This document shows, in pieces, positions 17,466 through 25,151 of a stretch of DNA of 64,000 nucleotides; within the stretch, counting starts at the first letter, position 1; every line of letters starts with the position of its first letter. The notes beneath the pieces were generated by a model that saw only the letters and a program-made list of their open reading frames with translations, was not told the origin of the DNA and did not search any database. The DNA is from Polaribacter sp. IC073. Lineage in GTDB: Bacteria > Bacteroidota > Bacteroidia > Flavobacteriales > Flavobacteriaceae. The DNA is taken from assembly GCF_007997075.1 (NCBI RefSeq), contig NZ_VORS01000001.1, positions 558,001-622,000 on the forward strand, written 5' to 3'. The position numbers were made by a program, and so were the translations under genes.

Positions 17466-17642
17466 TTAATTTTTCTATTTTTAGAATAAGGATAGAGTAT
17501 AATTTCTGCAATTTTACGAGATAATTTTTCATGTAAAATTTTTGGTGTATACCAATTTTTTGCATGTTTTTTTTTGTCTTAATACCATAACTTGTACATT
17601 AATAAATGGTTACACTGTCTGGTTTTCAACAGTAAAAATCTA

Positions 17643-17661
17643 TAAGCTTAGAGAAAGCTTA
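17643..17661 (-). terminator. Weak hairpin at the end of the small membrane protein operon
   Basis: A perfect 7-bp stem TAAGCTT / AAGCTTA with a 5-base loop lies directly after the minus-strand stop at 17665 and is followed on that strand by TAGATTTTT. Confidence 0.5.
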
Positions 17662-17664
17662 CAA

Positions 17665-17826
17665 CTAAAATAAATTATTGTTTTCAATCTTGTATCCAAA
17701 TAATCCTACAAGTATTGCAAATAATAGCAGTAAGTGAATTCCCATAGAATCTAGAGAGAAAACAAAATAACCGAAGGACCAAGTTATTACTATAAGAACA
17801 GCTAAGGTGTAAAAGAAGGTCTTCAT
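17665..17826 (-). CDS. Small membrane protein, lmo0937/DUF5670 family
   Basis: 53 residues read directly from the minus strand, starting MKTFFYTLAVLIVITWSFGY and ending KIENNNLF. Two hydrophobic helices (about 5-23 and 30-45) flank a short loop SLDSMG. The pattern matches the DUF5670/lmo0937 family of tiny two-helix membrane proteins, whose function is unknown. The start lies seven bases after the stop of the upstream lipoprotein gene, so the two are probably co-transcribed. Confidence 0.72.
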   Translation of the reverse strand: MKTFFYTLAVLIVITWSFGYFVFSLDSMGIHLLLLFAILVGLFGYKIENNNLF

Positions 17827-17833
17827 GCTGTAT

Positions 17834-18370
17834 TTAATTTTTGTTTATAATACTTTTAATATTATATTTTTGCTCTTGTATAAAGTCACCAGAGTCGTTT
17901 GCAAAAACATGTATAGCTGTATTATTAGAATTATTAACAAGCCTTTTGAGAACATCTAATTGATTATCAATCAGTGTATTTAAGTTTTTAAGAAGTTTAA
18001 ATTCATTTTTTTTTTCCTTATAGGATGAATTTTTATCATGGAATACAACCTCGTTAACATGAGGCAATAAAATTAATTCATCTCTAGAAATTTCTTTTAA
18101 ATTATTTAAACGTTTTGTGATGTTTCTATTAAAAAAATTTAAAAACATTTTTACTTCTGTTGATAAATTTTCATTAGTTTTTATGTAATTATTATAACTA
18201 ATTATTTGAATGTAGTTTTTAGTTGCCATCACTAAAAGCTTTGCGTCTTCTTGATTGCTGTAAATTTTAGCTTCTTCTATTTTACTAGAATTATTTGAAT
18301 CACAAGAAATTATTGTAAATAAGAAAAAAACATAGAGAAAACTTCTTACTATTTTTTTATTAGTCTTCAT
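17834..18370 (-). CDS. Putative helical lipoprotein (possibly DUF4142-like)
   Basis: 178 residues. A signal peptide with lipobox-like TIISC predicts lipidation near C23. The mature protein is nearly all helical and rich in Asn, Lys and Glu, with two long helices (AKLLVMATKNYIQIISYNN and EVKMFLNFFNRNITKRLNNLKEI) and a third near VHFANDSGDF-like residues 150-165. The four-helix layout resembles DUF4142 ferritin-like periplasmic proteins, but the match is weak. It is followed by a DUF5670 membrane protein, a combination typical of general-stress genes in other bacteria (inference). Confidence 0.6.
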   Translation of the reverse strand: MKTNKKIVRSFLYVFFLFTIISCDSNNSSKIEEAKIYSNQEDAKLLVMATKNYIQIISYNNYIKTNENLSTEVKMFLNFFNRNITKRLNNLKEISRDELILLPHVNEVVFHDKNSSYKEKKNEFKLLKNLNTLIDNQLDVLKRLVNNSNNTAIHVFANDSGDFIQEQKYNIKSIINKN

Positions 18371-18505
18371 AATGTATCTGATATTTGATACTATAAAGGT
18401 CTAAAAAGAAAGCGTTTGTATTGTTATAGAATTAAGTGTAGAATTTATAGAATTGCCATACTCTGTATCAAAGATAGAAGTTTTTTACTGTTGGAATATA
18501 AAAGA

Positions 18506-20290
18506 TTATTTTAAAGGCAAAAATACTTCGAAAACTGCGCCCTCGTTTAATTGGCCTTCTGCATAAATACAGCCTTGATGATTTTCTACTATTTTCTTAC
18601 AAATAGACAATCCTATTCCTGTTCCAGAATATTCGTTCTTATTGTGTAATCTACTAAAGAGGACAAAAATATTTTCTGCATATTCTTGGTCGAAACCAAT
18701 ACCATTGTCTGCAAAAGTTATGCAGTGGTAGTAATTGTATTTTGTGTTTTTTAATTTAGAAATCTTATTAGCGTCTACTTTCGAATAAGAAATAGTAATA
18801 GTTGGCACTGTTTTAGTTTTACTATATTTAAGAGAGTTTCCAATTAAATTTATAAATAATTGCTGAATCTGAAAAGAAATAACAGTCAGAACAGGTATGG
18901 CATCTGAAGTAATTATTGCACCTTTTTCTGAAATAATTTCTGCCAATTCTTGTTTTGCATTCTCTAACAAAATATTCATATTTGTTACTTCTAAAACTTC
19001 TTCAGACTTATTAGTTCTAGAGAATTGTAATAAATCGTCAATTAACAAACGCATTCTTGTAGAAGAGTTTTTTATTCTTTTTAAGTATAAAGTACCTTTT
19101 TCAGATAAATTTATTGCTTCCTTGTCTTCTAACCTAGAAATAAATGTTTGAATTTTACGCAAAGGTTCTTGCAAATCGTGACTTGCAACATAGTTAAAAG
19201 AAGACAACTCTTTGTTGTTTCGTTCTAACTCTAGATTTCTTTCTTCAAGCAGTCTGTAGTTTTCAATTTCATCTGTAATGTCTGCAGTTGTTCCTAAAAG
19301 TCTTTTTTGACCATCGTCATTAATAAGAGTTTTACCGTACGCTTTAAAATGCCTTATGTTTCCATTCTTTTGAACAACTTTATAATAGATAAAAGGAAGA
19401 TTTTCTTCCTCCATCATTTTTTGAATTTGATTTTTAAATTTTTCTACATCTTCTGGATGTACAAAAGCTGTAAAATTAGTTAAAGTTGCTTCAAATGATT
19501 GTGGCTGCTCACTCAATAAACGATATAAATTATCTGAGAATTCAAACCTATTTTCTTCAACAAACCAAGTCCAATTACCGTGTTTACTTACAATTTCAGA
19601 CTGATTTGTAGATTCTTTAAATATTTCTAATTGTTCATTTTTAAACTTAAAGATCTTTAAATTTCTACTTATTCTCGAGTATGTTAATAAAAGAAGTAAT
19701 AGTGCAATTATTAAAATAGAATAGATAATAAGAGGTGTATTTGTGAGACTTTTACTATTTAATTCTTTGCGTAGGTGTAATAATTTATTTTGATAAGCAA
19801 TCATCTTGTTAATTTCAAGACGGATAGCATCCATGGTATTTTTGCCATCAATTAGAAGCAAATCAAACTCTTTAGAGTTCAAGTTATCTTCATCGGAATA
19901 CTTAAAACTCTGATCGATATTTTTTAAATTTTCATCAATTAGAACCGTAAGCGCTCTTAAGTTATTTTGCTGTATAGTGTCTTGCTTTGTCAATTCTTTT
20001 AGTTTAGCAAAACTATTGTTGGTGTTTTCTCTACCTGTAAAAAAAGGTTCTAAAAATACAGTATCTTTAGAAATAAGAAAACCTCTTTGACTAGTTTCGC
20101 CATCTAAAAGGTACGTAAGAATGCGCTCAAGCTCTATATTAACTTCATAAGTATGTGCTACCAAATCAAAAGATTTAATAAGCTTTTGTATGTGTTTGTA
20201 AGCAAAACCTCCCATACATAACACTATAAAAAGGCTCAAACCAAAAGTTATTTTTAAAACGCGCTCCGATTTTATTATTGATTTTAACAT
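18506..20290 (-). CDS. Sensor histidine kinase (CHASE3-PAS-HisKA-HATPase)
   Basis: 594 residues. Two transmembrane segments (about 12-31 and 178-198) enclose a helical periplasmic CHASE3 domain (LLDGETSQRGFLIS). A PAS domain (about 225-345; NRFEFSDNLYRLL, ending LLGTTADITDE) follows, then a short coiled coil, the phospho-acceptor H-box NYVASHDLQEPLRK, the N-box NLIGNSLKYS, and the ATP lid motifs DNGIGFDQ and GTGIGLSICKK. CHASE3 ligands are unknown. It is the last gene of a three-gene operon, three bases after the response regulator gene, which is its likely partner. Confidence 0.93.
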   Translation of the reverse strand: MLKSIIKSERVLKITFGLSLFIVLCMGGFAYKHIQKLIKSFDLVAHTYEVNIELERILTYLLDGETSQRGFLISKDTVFLEPFFTGRENTNNSFAKLKELTKQDTIQQNNLRALTVLIDENLKNIDQSFKYSDEDNLNSKEFDLLLIDGKNTMDAIRLEINKMIAYQNKLLHLRKELNSKSLTNTPLIIYSILIIALLLLLLTYSRISRNLKIFKFKNEQLEIFKESTNQSEIVSKHGNWTWFVEENRFEFSDNLYRLLSEQPQSFEATLTNFTAFVHPEDVEKFKNQIQKMMEEENLPFIYYKVVQKNGNIRHFKAYGKTLINDDGQKRLLGTTADITDEIENYRLLEERNLELERNNKELSSFNYVASHDLQEPLRKIQTFISRLEDKEAINLSEKGTLYLKRIKNSSTRMRLLIDDLLQFSRTNKSEEVLEVTNMNILLENAKQELAEIISEKGAIITSDAIPVLTVISFQIQQLFINLIGNSLKYSKTKTVPTITISYSKVDANKISKLKNTKYNYYHCITFADNGIGFDQEYAENIFVLFSRLHNKNEYSGTGIGLSICKKIVENHQGCIYAEGQLNEGAVFEVFLPLK

Positions 20291-20293
20291 CGC

Positions 20294-20740
20294 TTATAAA
20301 CGTAATAAAAAGTTATCTTTATTTAAACCACTGGTATGATATTGCCAATTAATAGTAACAATATTAGAAAGTATTTTTTTTAATTTCTTAAAATCGTTTG
20401 GCTTTTTAATATAGATATTAGCGCCCATTACAAAAGTATTTTCAATATCCTCGTCAGAGGCAGAGGTAGAATAAATTGCTATTGCAATGTCTTTAAAACG
20501 ATTGTCTTTTTTTATTTCTAACAAACATTCTATTCCAGATTTTTTAGGCATGTTTAAATCTAGAAAAAGAATACTTGGTAAAACAGTTGTAGTTTTATTT
20601 AAAAAATTCATCAATTGAACACCATCATTAAAGGTTTTAACGTTGGTATTTATTTTCAACTCTTCAAAAGCTTCTTCAAAAAATAATCGATCATCTTCAT
20701 CATCATCTGCCAAAATTATAAAAACATCTTCTTCCTGCAT
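20294..20740 (-). CDS. Single-domain response regulator
   Basis: 148 residues, a receiver domain with no output domain. The acidic pocket is ILADDDEDD, the phospho-acceptor aspartate lies in LFLDLNMPKKSG, and the switch residues are IYSTSASDED and the lysine in IYIKKPND. It is of the CheY-like class usually paired with PAS-type kinases (Rcp1-like). It lies between the AraC regulator (three-base gap) and the kinase (three-base gap), so the three proteins probably form one pathway. Confidence 0.93.
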   Translation of the reverse strand: MQEEDVFIILADDDEDDRLFFEEAFEELKINTNVKTFNDGVQLMNFLNKTTTVLPSILFLDLNMPKKSGIECLLEIKKDNRFKDIAIAIYSTSASDEDIENTFVMGANIYIKKPNDFKKLKKILSNIVTINWQYHTSGLNKDNFLLRL

Positions 20741-20743
20741 TTG

Positions 20744-21307
20744 TTAGCTATTTTGGGTATTTAATTCTCTTCTTTTGGTAATTATTCGTTGAAATGCAGA
20801 AGGTGTAATACCTGTTGTATTTTTAAATTGTGTGCTTAAATGCGCAACACTAGAATAATTCAATTTAAAAGCGATATCTGTAAGTGTTAATTCGTTATTT
20901 GTTATGAGTTGTTTTGTGTATTCTATTTTTTGAAGAATTATAAAGTTTTCTACAGATGTATAAGTAACTTCAGAAAATAAGTTAGATAAATACCCATAAC
21001 TATGGGCTAGTTTTTCAGATAAATAAACAGAACTTTTAACGTTAATATTACTTTCTTCATTAAACACCATATCTATAATTGTATCCTTAATTTTCTGTAC
21101 TAAAATGCTTTTTTGATTTTCAAGAACCTCACTCCCATACTCTTTTAAAGCATGGTTTAGTTTTGTTAATTTTTCGTCGGTCACTTTTTCTAAAAACTCA
21201 ATTTCACCAAATCCTAAAATTCTATATTTAAGATCTAGTTCACTCAATTTTTCTGCAATAACTTTGTTGCAAATTGCAGTAAAATCAAATTTTATAAATA
21301 TTTTCAT
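20744..21307 (-). CDS. AraC family transcriptional regulator, short form
   Basis: 187 residues. The N-terminal 70 residues are a small alpha/beta region (KYRILGFGEIEFLE). The remainder carries an AraC-type helix-turn-helix pair: SEKLAHSYGYLSNLFSEVTY, and LTDIAFKLNYSSVAHLSTQF followed by TGITPSAFQ. This compact form, next to a receiver protein and a kinase, recurs in flavobacteria. It is the first gene of the operon and faces the DUF3095 gene across 73 bases. Confidence 0.88.
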   Translation of the reverse strand: MKIFIKFDFTAICNKVIAEKLSELDLKYRILGFGEIEFLEKVTDEKLTKLNHALKEYGSEVLENQKSILVQKIKDTIIDMVFNEESNINVKSSVYLSEKLAHSYGYLSNLFSEVTYTSVENFIILQKIEYTKQLITNNELTLTDIAFKLNYSSVAHLSTQFKNTTGITPSAFQRIITKRRELNTQNS

Positions 21308-21380
21308 ATATAGTTGTTACTTTGCTAAGATAGTAGATATTTACAAATATTTAATTTAAGTATTGATTTAAAAAATTACG

Positions 21381-22571
21381 ATGATAGATAACCCGATTTT
21401 CTATAAGAATTTGACCTCTCATGACTTGGCGTTGCGAGAACTTTTAAAAAATGAAAATTTTTTTAATTCTGTACCTAATGATTGGTTTGTTATTGTAACA
21501 GATATTATAGATTCTACAACCGCTATAAAAAAGGGGCTTCATAATGACGTAAATTTAGTTGCAACAGGAAGTATTATTACTGTTTTAAATAAAATAAAAA
21601 CAATAGATAGTAGTATTGTAATACCCTATTTTTTTGGGGGAGATGGTGCAACTTTTATTGTTCCCAAAGAAATTTTAGCAGCTGTTTTTTCAGCCTTAGA
21701 AGATTATAGTCTGCATGTAGAGAAGAGTTTTAATTTTATATTAAGAGTTGGTAAAATGAGTGTGGGAGAGGTCTACAAAAGTGGCGCTACACTTAGAATA
21801 GCAAAACTAAAATTAAATAAGTTTCTAGTTACACCGGTGGTGATTGGAAACGGATTAAAGTTTGCAGAAAAGTTTATTAAAGAGAACTTTAATGACACTT
21901 TAGAAATAAAAGAAAATAATATTCCATTGTATTTAGAAGGAATGGAGTGCAGGTGGGACGAAATCGAGCCATTAAATGATGAAAGTAAAGTTATTTGCTT
22001 GTTAGTATTGTGTACAAATGAATCTAAACAAGCCGAAGTTTTTACTAAAATTATGGATGAAATTGATTTTGTTTTTGGAGAATTAAGTGAGAGAACTCCT
22101 ATAAATACTGTAAAATTGAAGCTAAACCCATCTCTAGCCAAAATTAATAAGGAAATGCACGCACGTTTAGGTAAGTTTGATAGAAAATATTTAATTCAAA
22201 ATTGGTTAGTAACCAATTTTGGTAAGTATTATTTCAAGTTCTTTAAAGGTGGTAAAGAATATTTATATAAAGTATCTCAATTGTCTGATACCATCATGCT
22301 AGATGGTTCTATAAATACAGTTTTTTCGGGTACAGAAAAGCAAATTAGTAAATTAAAGTTACTGCTAGATTTTTTAGAGTCAGACGAAGAAATAATTTAC
22401 GGAATGCATGCAACATACGCGTCTATAATGTCTTGTTATATTGAAGATAGAGAAGAGAAACACATTCATTTTGTTGATGGAACAGAGGGAGGGTACACAA
22501 CAGCAGCAGGAGAATTAAAAAGGAAAATAAATTTAGATAAAGAATCTTTTTGGCAATTAGCTTCTAAATAA
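21381..22571 (+). CDS. DUF3095 family protein, cyclase-like fold suspected
   Basis: 396 residues, DUF3095 family. The N-terminal half has two acidic segments arranged as in class III nucleotide cyclases: FVIVTDIIDSTTAI (about residues 36-49) and IPYFFGGDGATFIVP (about 82-96), where the aspartates could bind metals. The C-terminal half has DTIMLDGSINTVFSGT and YGMHATYASIMSCYI. Biochemical function is unknown; a nucleotidyl cyclase or effector-binding role is inference. It is divergent from the AraC/response-regulator/kinase operon, which may control it. Confidence 0.82.
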   Translation: MIDNPIFYKNLTSHDLALRELLKNENFFNSVPNDWFVIVTDIIDSTTAIKKGLHNDVNLVATGSIITVLNKIKTIDSSIVIPYFFGGDGATFIVPKEILAAVFSALEDYSLHVEKSFNFILRVGKMSVGEVYKSGATLRIAKLKLNKFLVTPVVIGNGLKFAEKFIKENFNDTLEIKENNIPLYLEGMECRWDEIEPLNDESKVICLLVLCTNESKQAEVFTKIMDEIDFVFGELSERTPINTVKLKLNPSLAKINKEMHARLGKFDRKYLIQNWLVTNFGKYYFKFFKGGKEYLYKVSQLSDTIMLDGSINTVFSGTEKQISKLKLLLDFLESDEEIIYGMHATYASIMSCYIEDREEKHIHFVDGTEGGYTTAAGELKRKINLDKESFWQLASK

Positions 22572-22661
22572 ATTTAATTCTATATTAATTGTAGTGCAAT
22601 CAGTATAAAAAAATTTACGTGTGCAAGAAACATGTTTTAAAACAGAATAGTTATTTAAAAC

Positions 22662-22691
22662 AAAAAAGCCGCTATAGAGCGGCTTTTTTTA
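22662..22691. terminator. Bidirectional terminator
   Basis: A 12-bp stem (A-run plus GCCGCT / AGCGGC plus T-run) with loop ATAG lies between the convergent DUF3095 and OmpA-family genes. Confidence 0.92.
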
Positions 22692-22712
22692 TGAAGTTTT
22701 TGTTGAAACTAT

Positions 22713-23417
22713 TTATTGTCCCACTTCTTTTTTTGCTTGCTCTATCATAACATCGTTGGGTACAATAGCAACATTTACTCTTCTGTTTTTTTCTCTTCCT
22801 TCTGCAGTAGAGTTGTCATATTTTGGTTGTGTTTCTCCATACCAGTGCGTTGTAAATCTTGTGCTTTGCAATCCTTTGTTTACTAAATAATCTGTAACAG
22901 ACATTGCTCTTTTTTGAGATAAAGTCATATTATAATCATCTCTACCAGAACTATCTGTATGCCCAACAACTAGAATATTAGTGTCTGGAAATTCTGCAAA
23001 AACACTAGAAAGTTTGTTTAGTGTTTCTTGAGATTGATTATTAACATTCGATTTATTTGTATCAAAATAAACACCACTGTTTTCATCAAACGTTACCACA
23101 ATACCATTGTCTACTCTTTCTACTTTTGCACCAGGAATTTCAGTTTCAATTTTCTTCGCTTGGTCGTCCATCTTTTTACCAATTAGAACACCAGCACCAC
23201 CACCAACAACTCCGCCAATTAAAGCACCTAATTTGCTGTTTTTTCCACTACCAACATTATTACCAATAATAGCACCAAGTAATGCGCCAGCACTAGTACC
23301 AATTACAGCTCCTTTTTGTTTATTATTTGCATTTTTTGTTGCTTCACAACTTGTAAAACTTACAGCTAATGTTAATGCTACTGTAAATATCGATAGTTTT
23401 TTAAATACTCTTTTCAT
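22713..23417 (-). CDS. OmpA family lipoprotein with glycine zipper (YiaD-like)
   Basis: 234 residues. The signal ends in a lipobox-like SFTSC, so the protein is probably anchored in the outer membrane. A glycine-zipper region follows (GAVIGTSAGALLGAIIGNN, then LIGGVVGGGAGVLIGKK). The C-terminal OmpA domain (about 110-225) binds peptidoglycan and has the motifs NILVVGHTDSSGRDDYN and SQKRAMSVTDYL, then GREKNRRV. It ties the outer membrane to the cell wall. The lipocalin-like gene lies six bases upstream in the same operon. Confidence 0.92.
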   Translation of the reverse strand: MKRVFKKLSIFTVALTLAVSFTSCEATKNANNKQKGAVIGTSAGALLGAIIGNNVGSGKNSKLGALIGGVVGGGAGVLIGKKMDDQAKKIETEIPGAKVERVDNGIVVTFDENSGVYFDTNKSNVNNQSQETLNKLSSVFAEFPDTNILVVGHTDSSGRDDYNMTLSQKRAMSVTDYLVNKGLQSTRFTTHWYGETQPKYDNSTAEGREKNRRVNVAIVPNDVMIEQAKKEVGQ

Positions 23418-23422
23418 AATAA

Positions 23423-23881
23423 TTATTGTTTTATAAAGTCCATGTTAATAATAAATGGAGTTCCATTTACGGTTAAATTTTGTTGCCATTTCATAGAGTA
23501 CTCAGATAAATGAGATAGTTCTACTCTAAAGCCAACATTACTCTCGTTATTTTTAGGTTTCAATAAAAAATCATAATAACCAGAAATTTCATCTATTTCT
23601 TGAATTACAAAAATAAACGCTCTATCTCCAGTTTCACAATTTACTCCGTTTACAGTATATACACCAGAATTATTGTTCGGTACAAACTTCCAAGTGCTAC
23701 CCTCTAAACACTCTTTTGAAGTGTCGTTAAACATTGTTACGTTATAATCACCAGTTTTACTATACGTAATTTTGTTTAAAACCCAATTACCTTTAATTGT
23801 TTTCTCTTTAGACCTCACATTCTTTGAAGCACCGCAAGAAAATAGGGTCGCTACAAACATTAAAATAATTAATTTTTTCAT
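23423..23881 (-). CDS. Lipocalin-family lipoprotein
   Basis: 152 residues from the start at 23881; an upstream in-frame ATG at 23914 would add 11 residues before MKKLIILMFVATLFSC, which is a proper lipoprotein signal on its own. The mature domain has the lipocalin-like opening IKGNWVLNKITY and a run of beta strands (STWKFVPNNNSGVYTV, then SMKWQQNLTVNGTPFIINM). Ligand unknown. It is the first gene of a two-gene operon with the OmpA lipoprotein, a common pairing in flavobacteria. Confidence 0.8.
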   Translation of the reverse strand: MKKLIILMFVATLFSCGASKNVRSKEKTIKGNWVLNKITYSKTGDYNVTMFNDTSKECLEGSTWKFVPNNNSGVYTVNGVNCETGDRAFIFVIQEIDEISGYYDFLLKPKNNESNVGFRVELSHLSEYSMKWQQNLTVNGTPFIINMDFIKQ

Positions 23882-24248
23882 AAAATAGGTTTTTTTAGTA
23901 ACACAAAGTAACAATTAAAAACAATGATAAATGAACGCTATTCAAATTAAAAAGAGTTCATTTGAAATAATTTTTGTTGCCTATTATCAAGGTAAAGAAG
24001 AATAGTTGCATTCTTTAGTAAAGAGAAGTCGAGTATTTTTTTAAAGATAACATATAAAAAACCACTTAAACACATAGGTGGATATAAAATTTAAACAAAG
24101 ATTGTAGGGTTTTGAATCTTCTGATTTTTTTCATTCAAAATTTTTAGGTGCATCTTTGAACACCACAAAAATAGAAGAAGAAAGACTTTTAAATAGGTGT
24201 AATAAATTAATTAGTAGTGTTTTAAAGGTGATTAGACAGCTTTTGTGG
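23882..24248. other. Non-coding stretch
   Basis: 367 AT-rich bases upstream of the lipocalin gene and downstream of the deacetylase-family gene. No terminator hairpin or perfect -7 element was found. A short plus-strand open frame from 24156 lacks support and runs antisense into the next gene. Confidence 0.45.
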
Positions 24249-25151
24249 CTAAAAGTAGATTTCTTGTGCCAATCGAAAAGTATTTGCGTGTGCATTAACA
24301 ATCATATTAATATCTACGGAATAACCGCCTCCCATAGAACACATTACAGGAATTTTTAAATTGAAACATGTTTGCAAAACAAACCAATCTCTTTCTTTAC
24401 AACCTTCTATGGTTAGACCTAATTTGCCTAGTTTATCAGTCTTAAGAACATCTACACCGCATAAATAATAGATGAAATCTGGTTTCTCTTTATTGATGAT
24501 TTTTGGTAGCGTTTCTTTTAATATAGATAAATACTGCCCATCATTTGTGTCATTTTCTAACCCAATGTCTAAATCACTCTTTTCTTTTACAAACGGATAA
24601 TTACTTTTCCCGTGCATCGAAAAGGTAAAAACAGACGCGTCATTTCTAAAGATTTCTGCAGTTCCGTTTCCTTGGTGTACATCTAAATCTACAATTAGTA
24701 TTTTCTTTGCCAAACCTTTATTTTGAAGATATTTAGCGGCAATTGCTTGGTCATTTAACATACAAAAAGCTTCTCCACGATTAGAAAAAGCATGATGTGT
24801 GCCACCAGCAATATTCATTGCTATTCCGTTTTTTAGTGCAAACTCAGAAGCTTTCATGGTGCCGTCTGCAATAATCATTTCTCGTTCAATTAAAACTTCA
24901 GAAATAGGAAAACCAATTTTTCTTGCTGCCTTTTGTGAAAGCGTAATATTTAATAAATCGAAAAAATATTCAGGGTCATGAACTGTGAAAAAATGCTTAC
25001 TATTGGGAACTTCTGGTTCAAAGAAATTTTCTTCTACACAAGTTCCTTCGTACAGCAGTTGTTGGGGTAAAAGGTCATATTTTTCCATAGGAAAGCGATG
25101 ACCTTCTGCTAATTCATGTTTGTATATAGGATGATATGCTATTTTTAGCAT
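24249..25151 (-). CDS. Histone deacetylase superfamily protein (arginase-fold deacetylase)
   Basis: 300 residues. Class II-like deacetylase relatives include acetoin-utilisation proteins and polyamine deacetylases. Visible metal and active-site motifs are AGGTHHAFSNRGEAFCMLND (His-His dyad), LIVDLDVHQGNGTAEIF (zinc ligands D and H), FTFSMHGKSNYPF, and the third zinc ligand in CGVDVLKTDKLG. The bacterial substrate is unknown. The ATG overlaps the metG stop by one base, so the gene is translationally coupled to metG. Confidence 0.9.
   Translation of the reverse strand: MLKIAYHPIYKHELAEGHRFPMEKYDLLPQQLLYEGTCVEENFFEPEVPNSKHFFTVHDPEYFFDLLNITLSQKAARKIGFPISEVLIEREMIIADGTMKASEFALKNGIAMNIAGGTHHAFSNRGEAFCMLNDQAIAAKYLQNKGLAKKILIVDLDVHQGNGTAEIFRNDASVFTFSMHGKSNYPFVKEKSDLDIGLENDTNDGQYLSILKETLPKIINKEKPDFIYYLCGVDVLKTDKLGKLGLTIEGCKERDWFVLQTCFNLKIPVMCSMGGGYSVDINMIVNAHANTFRLAQEIYF

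Noticed and set aside
23107..23436. Long open frame antisense to the OmpA-family gene
   Set aside because: It mirrors the glycine-zipper and lipoprotein signal codons of the real gene and has no homology-like features.
24156..24359. Plus-strand open frame of 67 codons with a sigma-factor-like start (EEERLLNRCNKLISS)
   Set aside because: It needs a TTG start, has no visible promoter, and half of it runs antisense through the conserved 3' end of the deacetylase-family gene. Probably chance.
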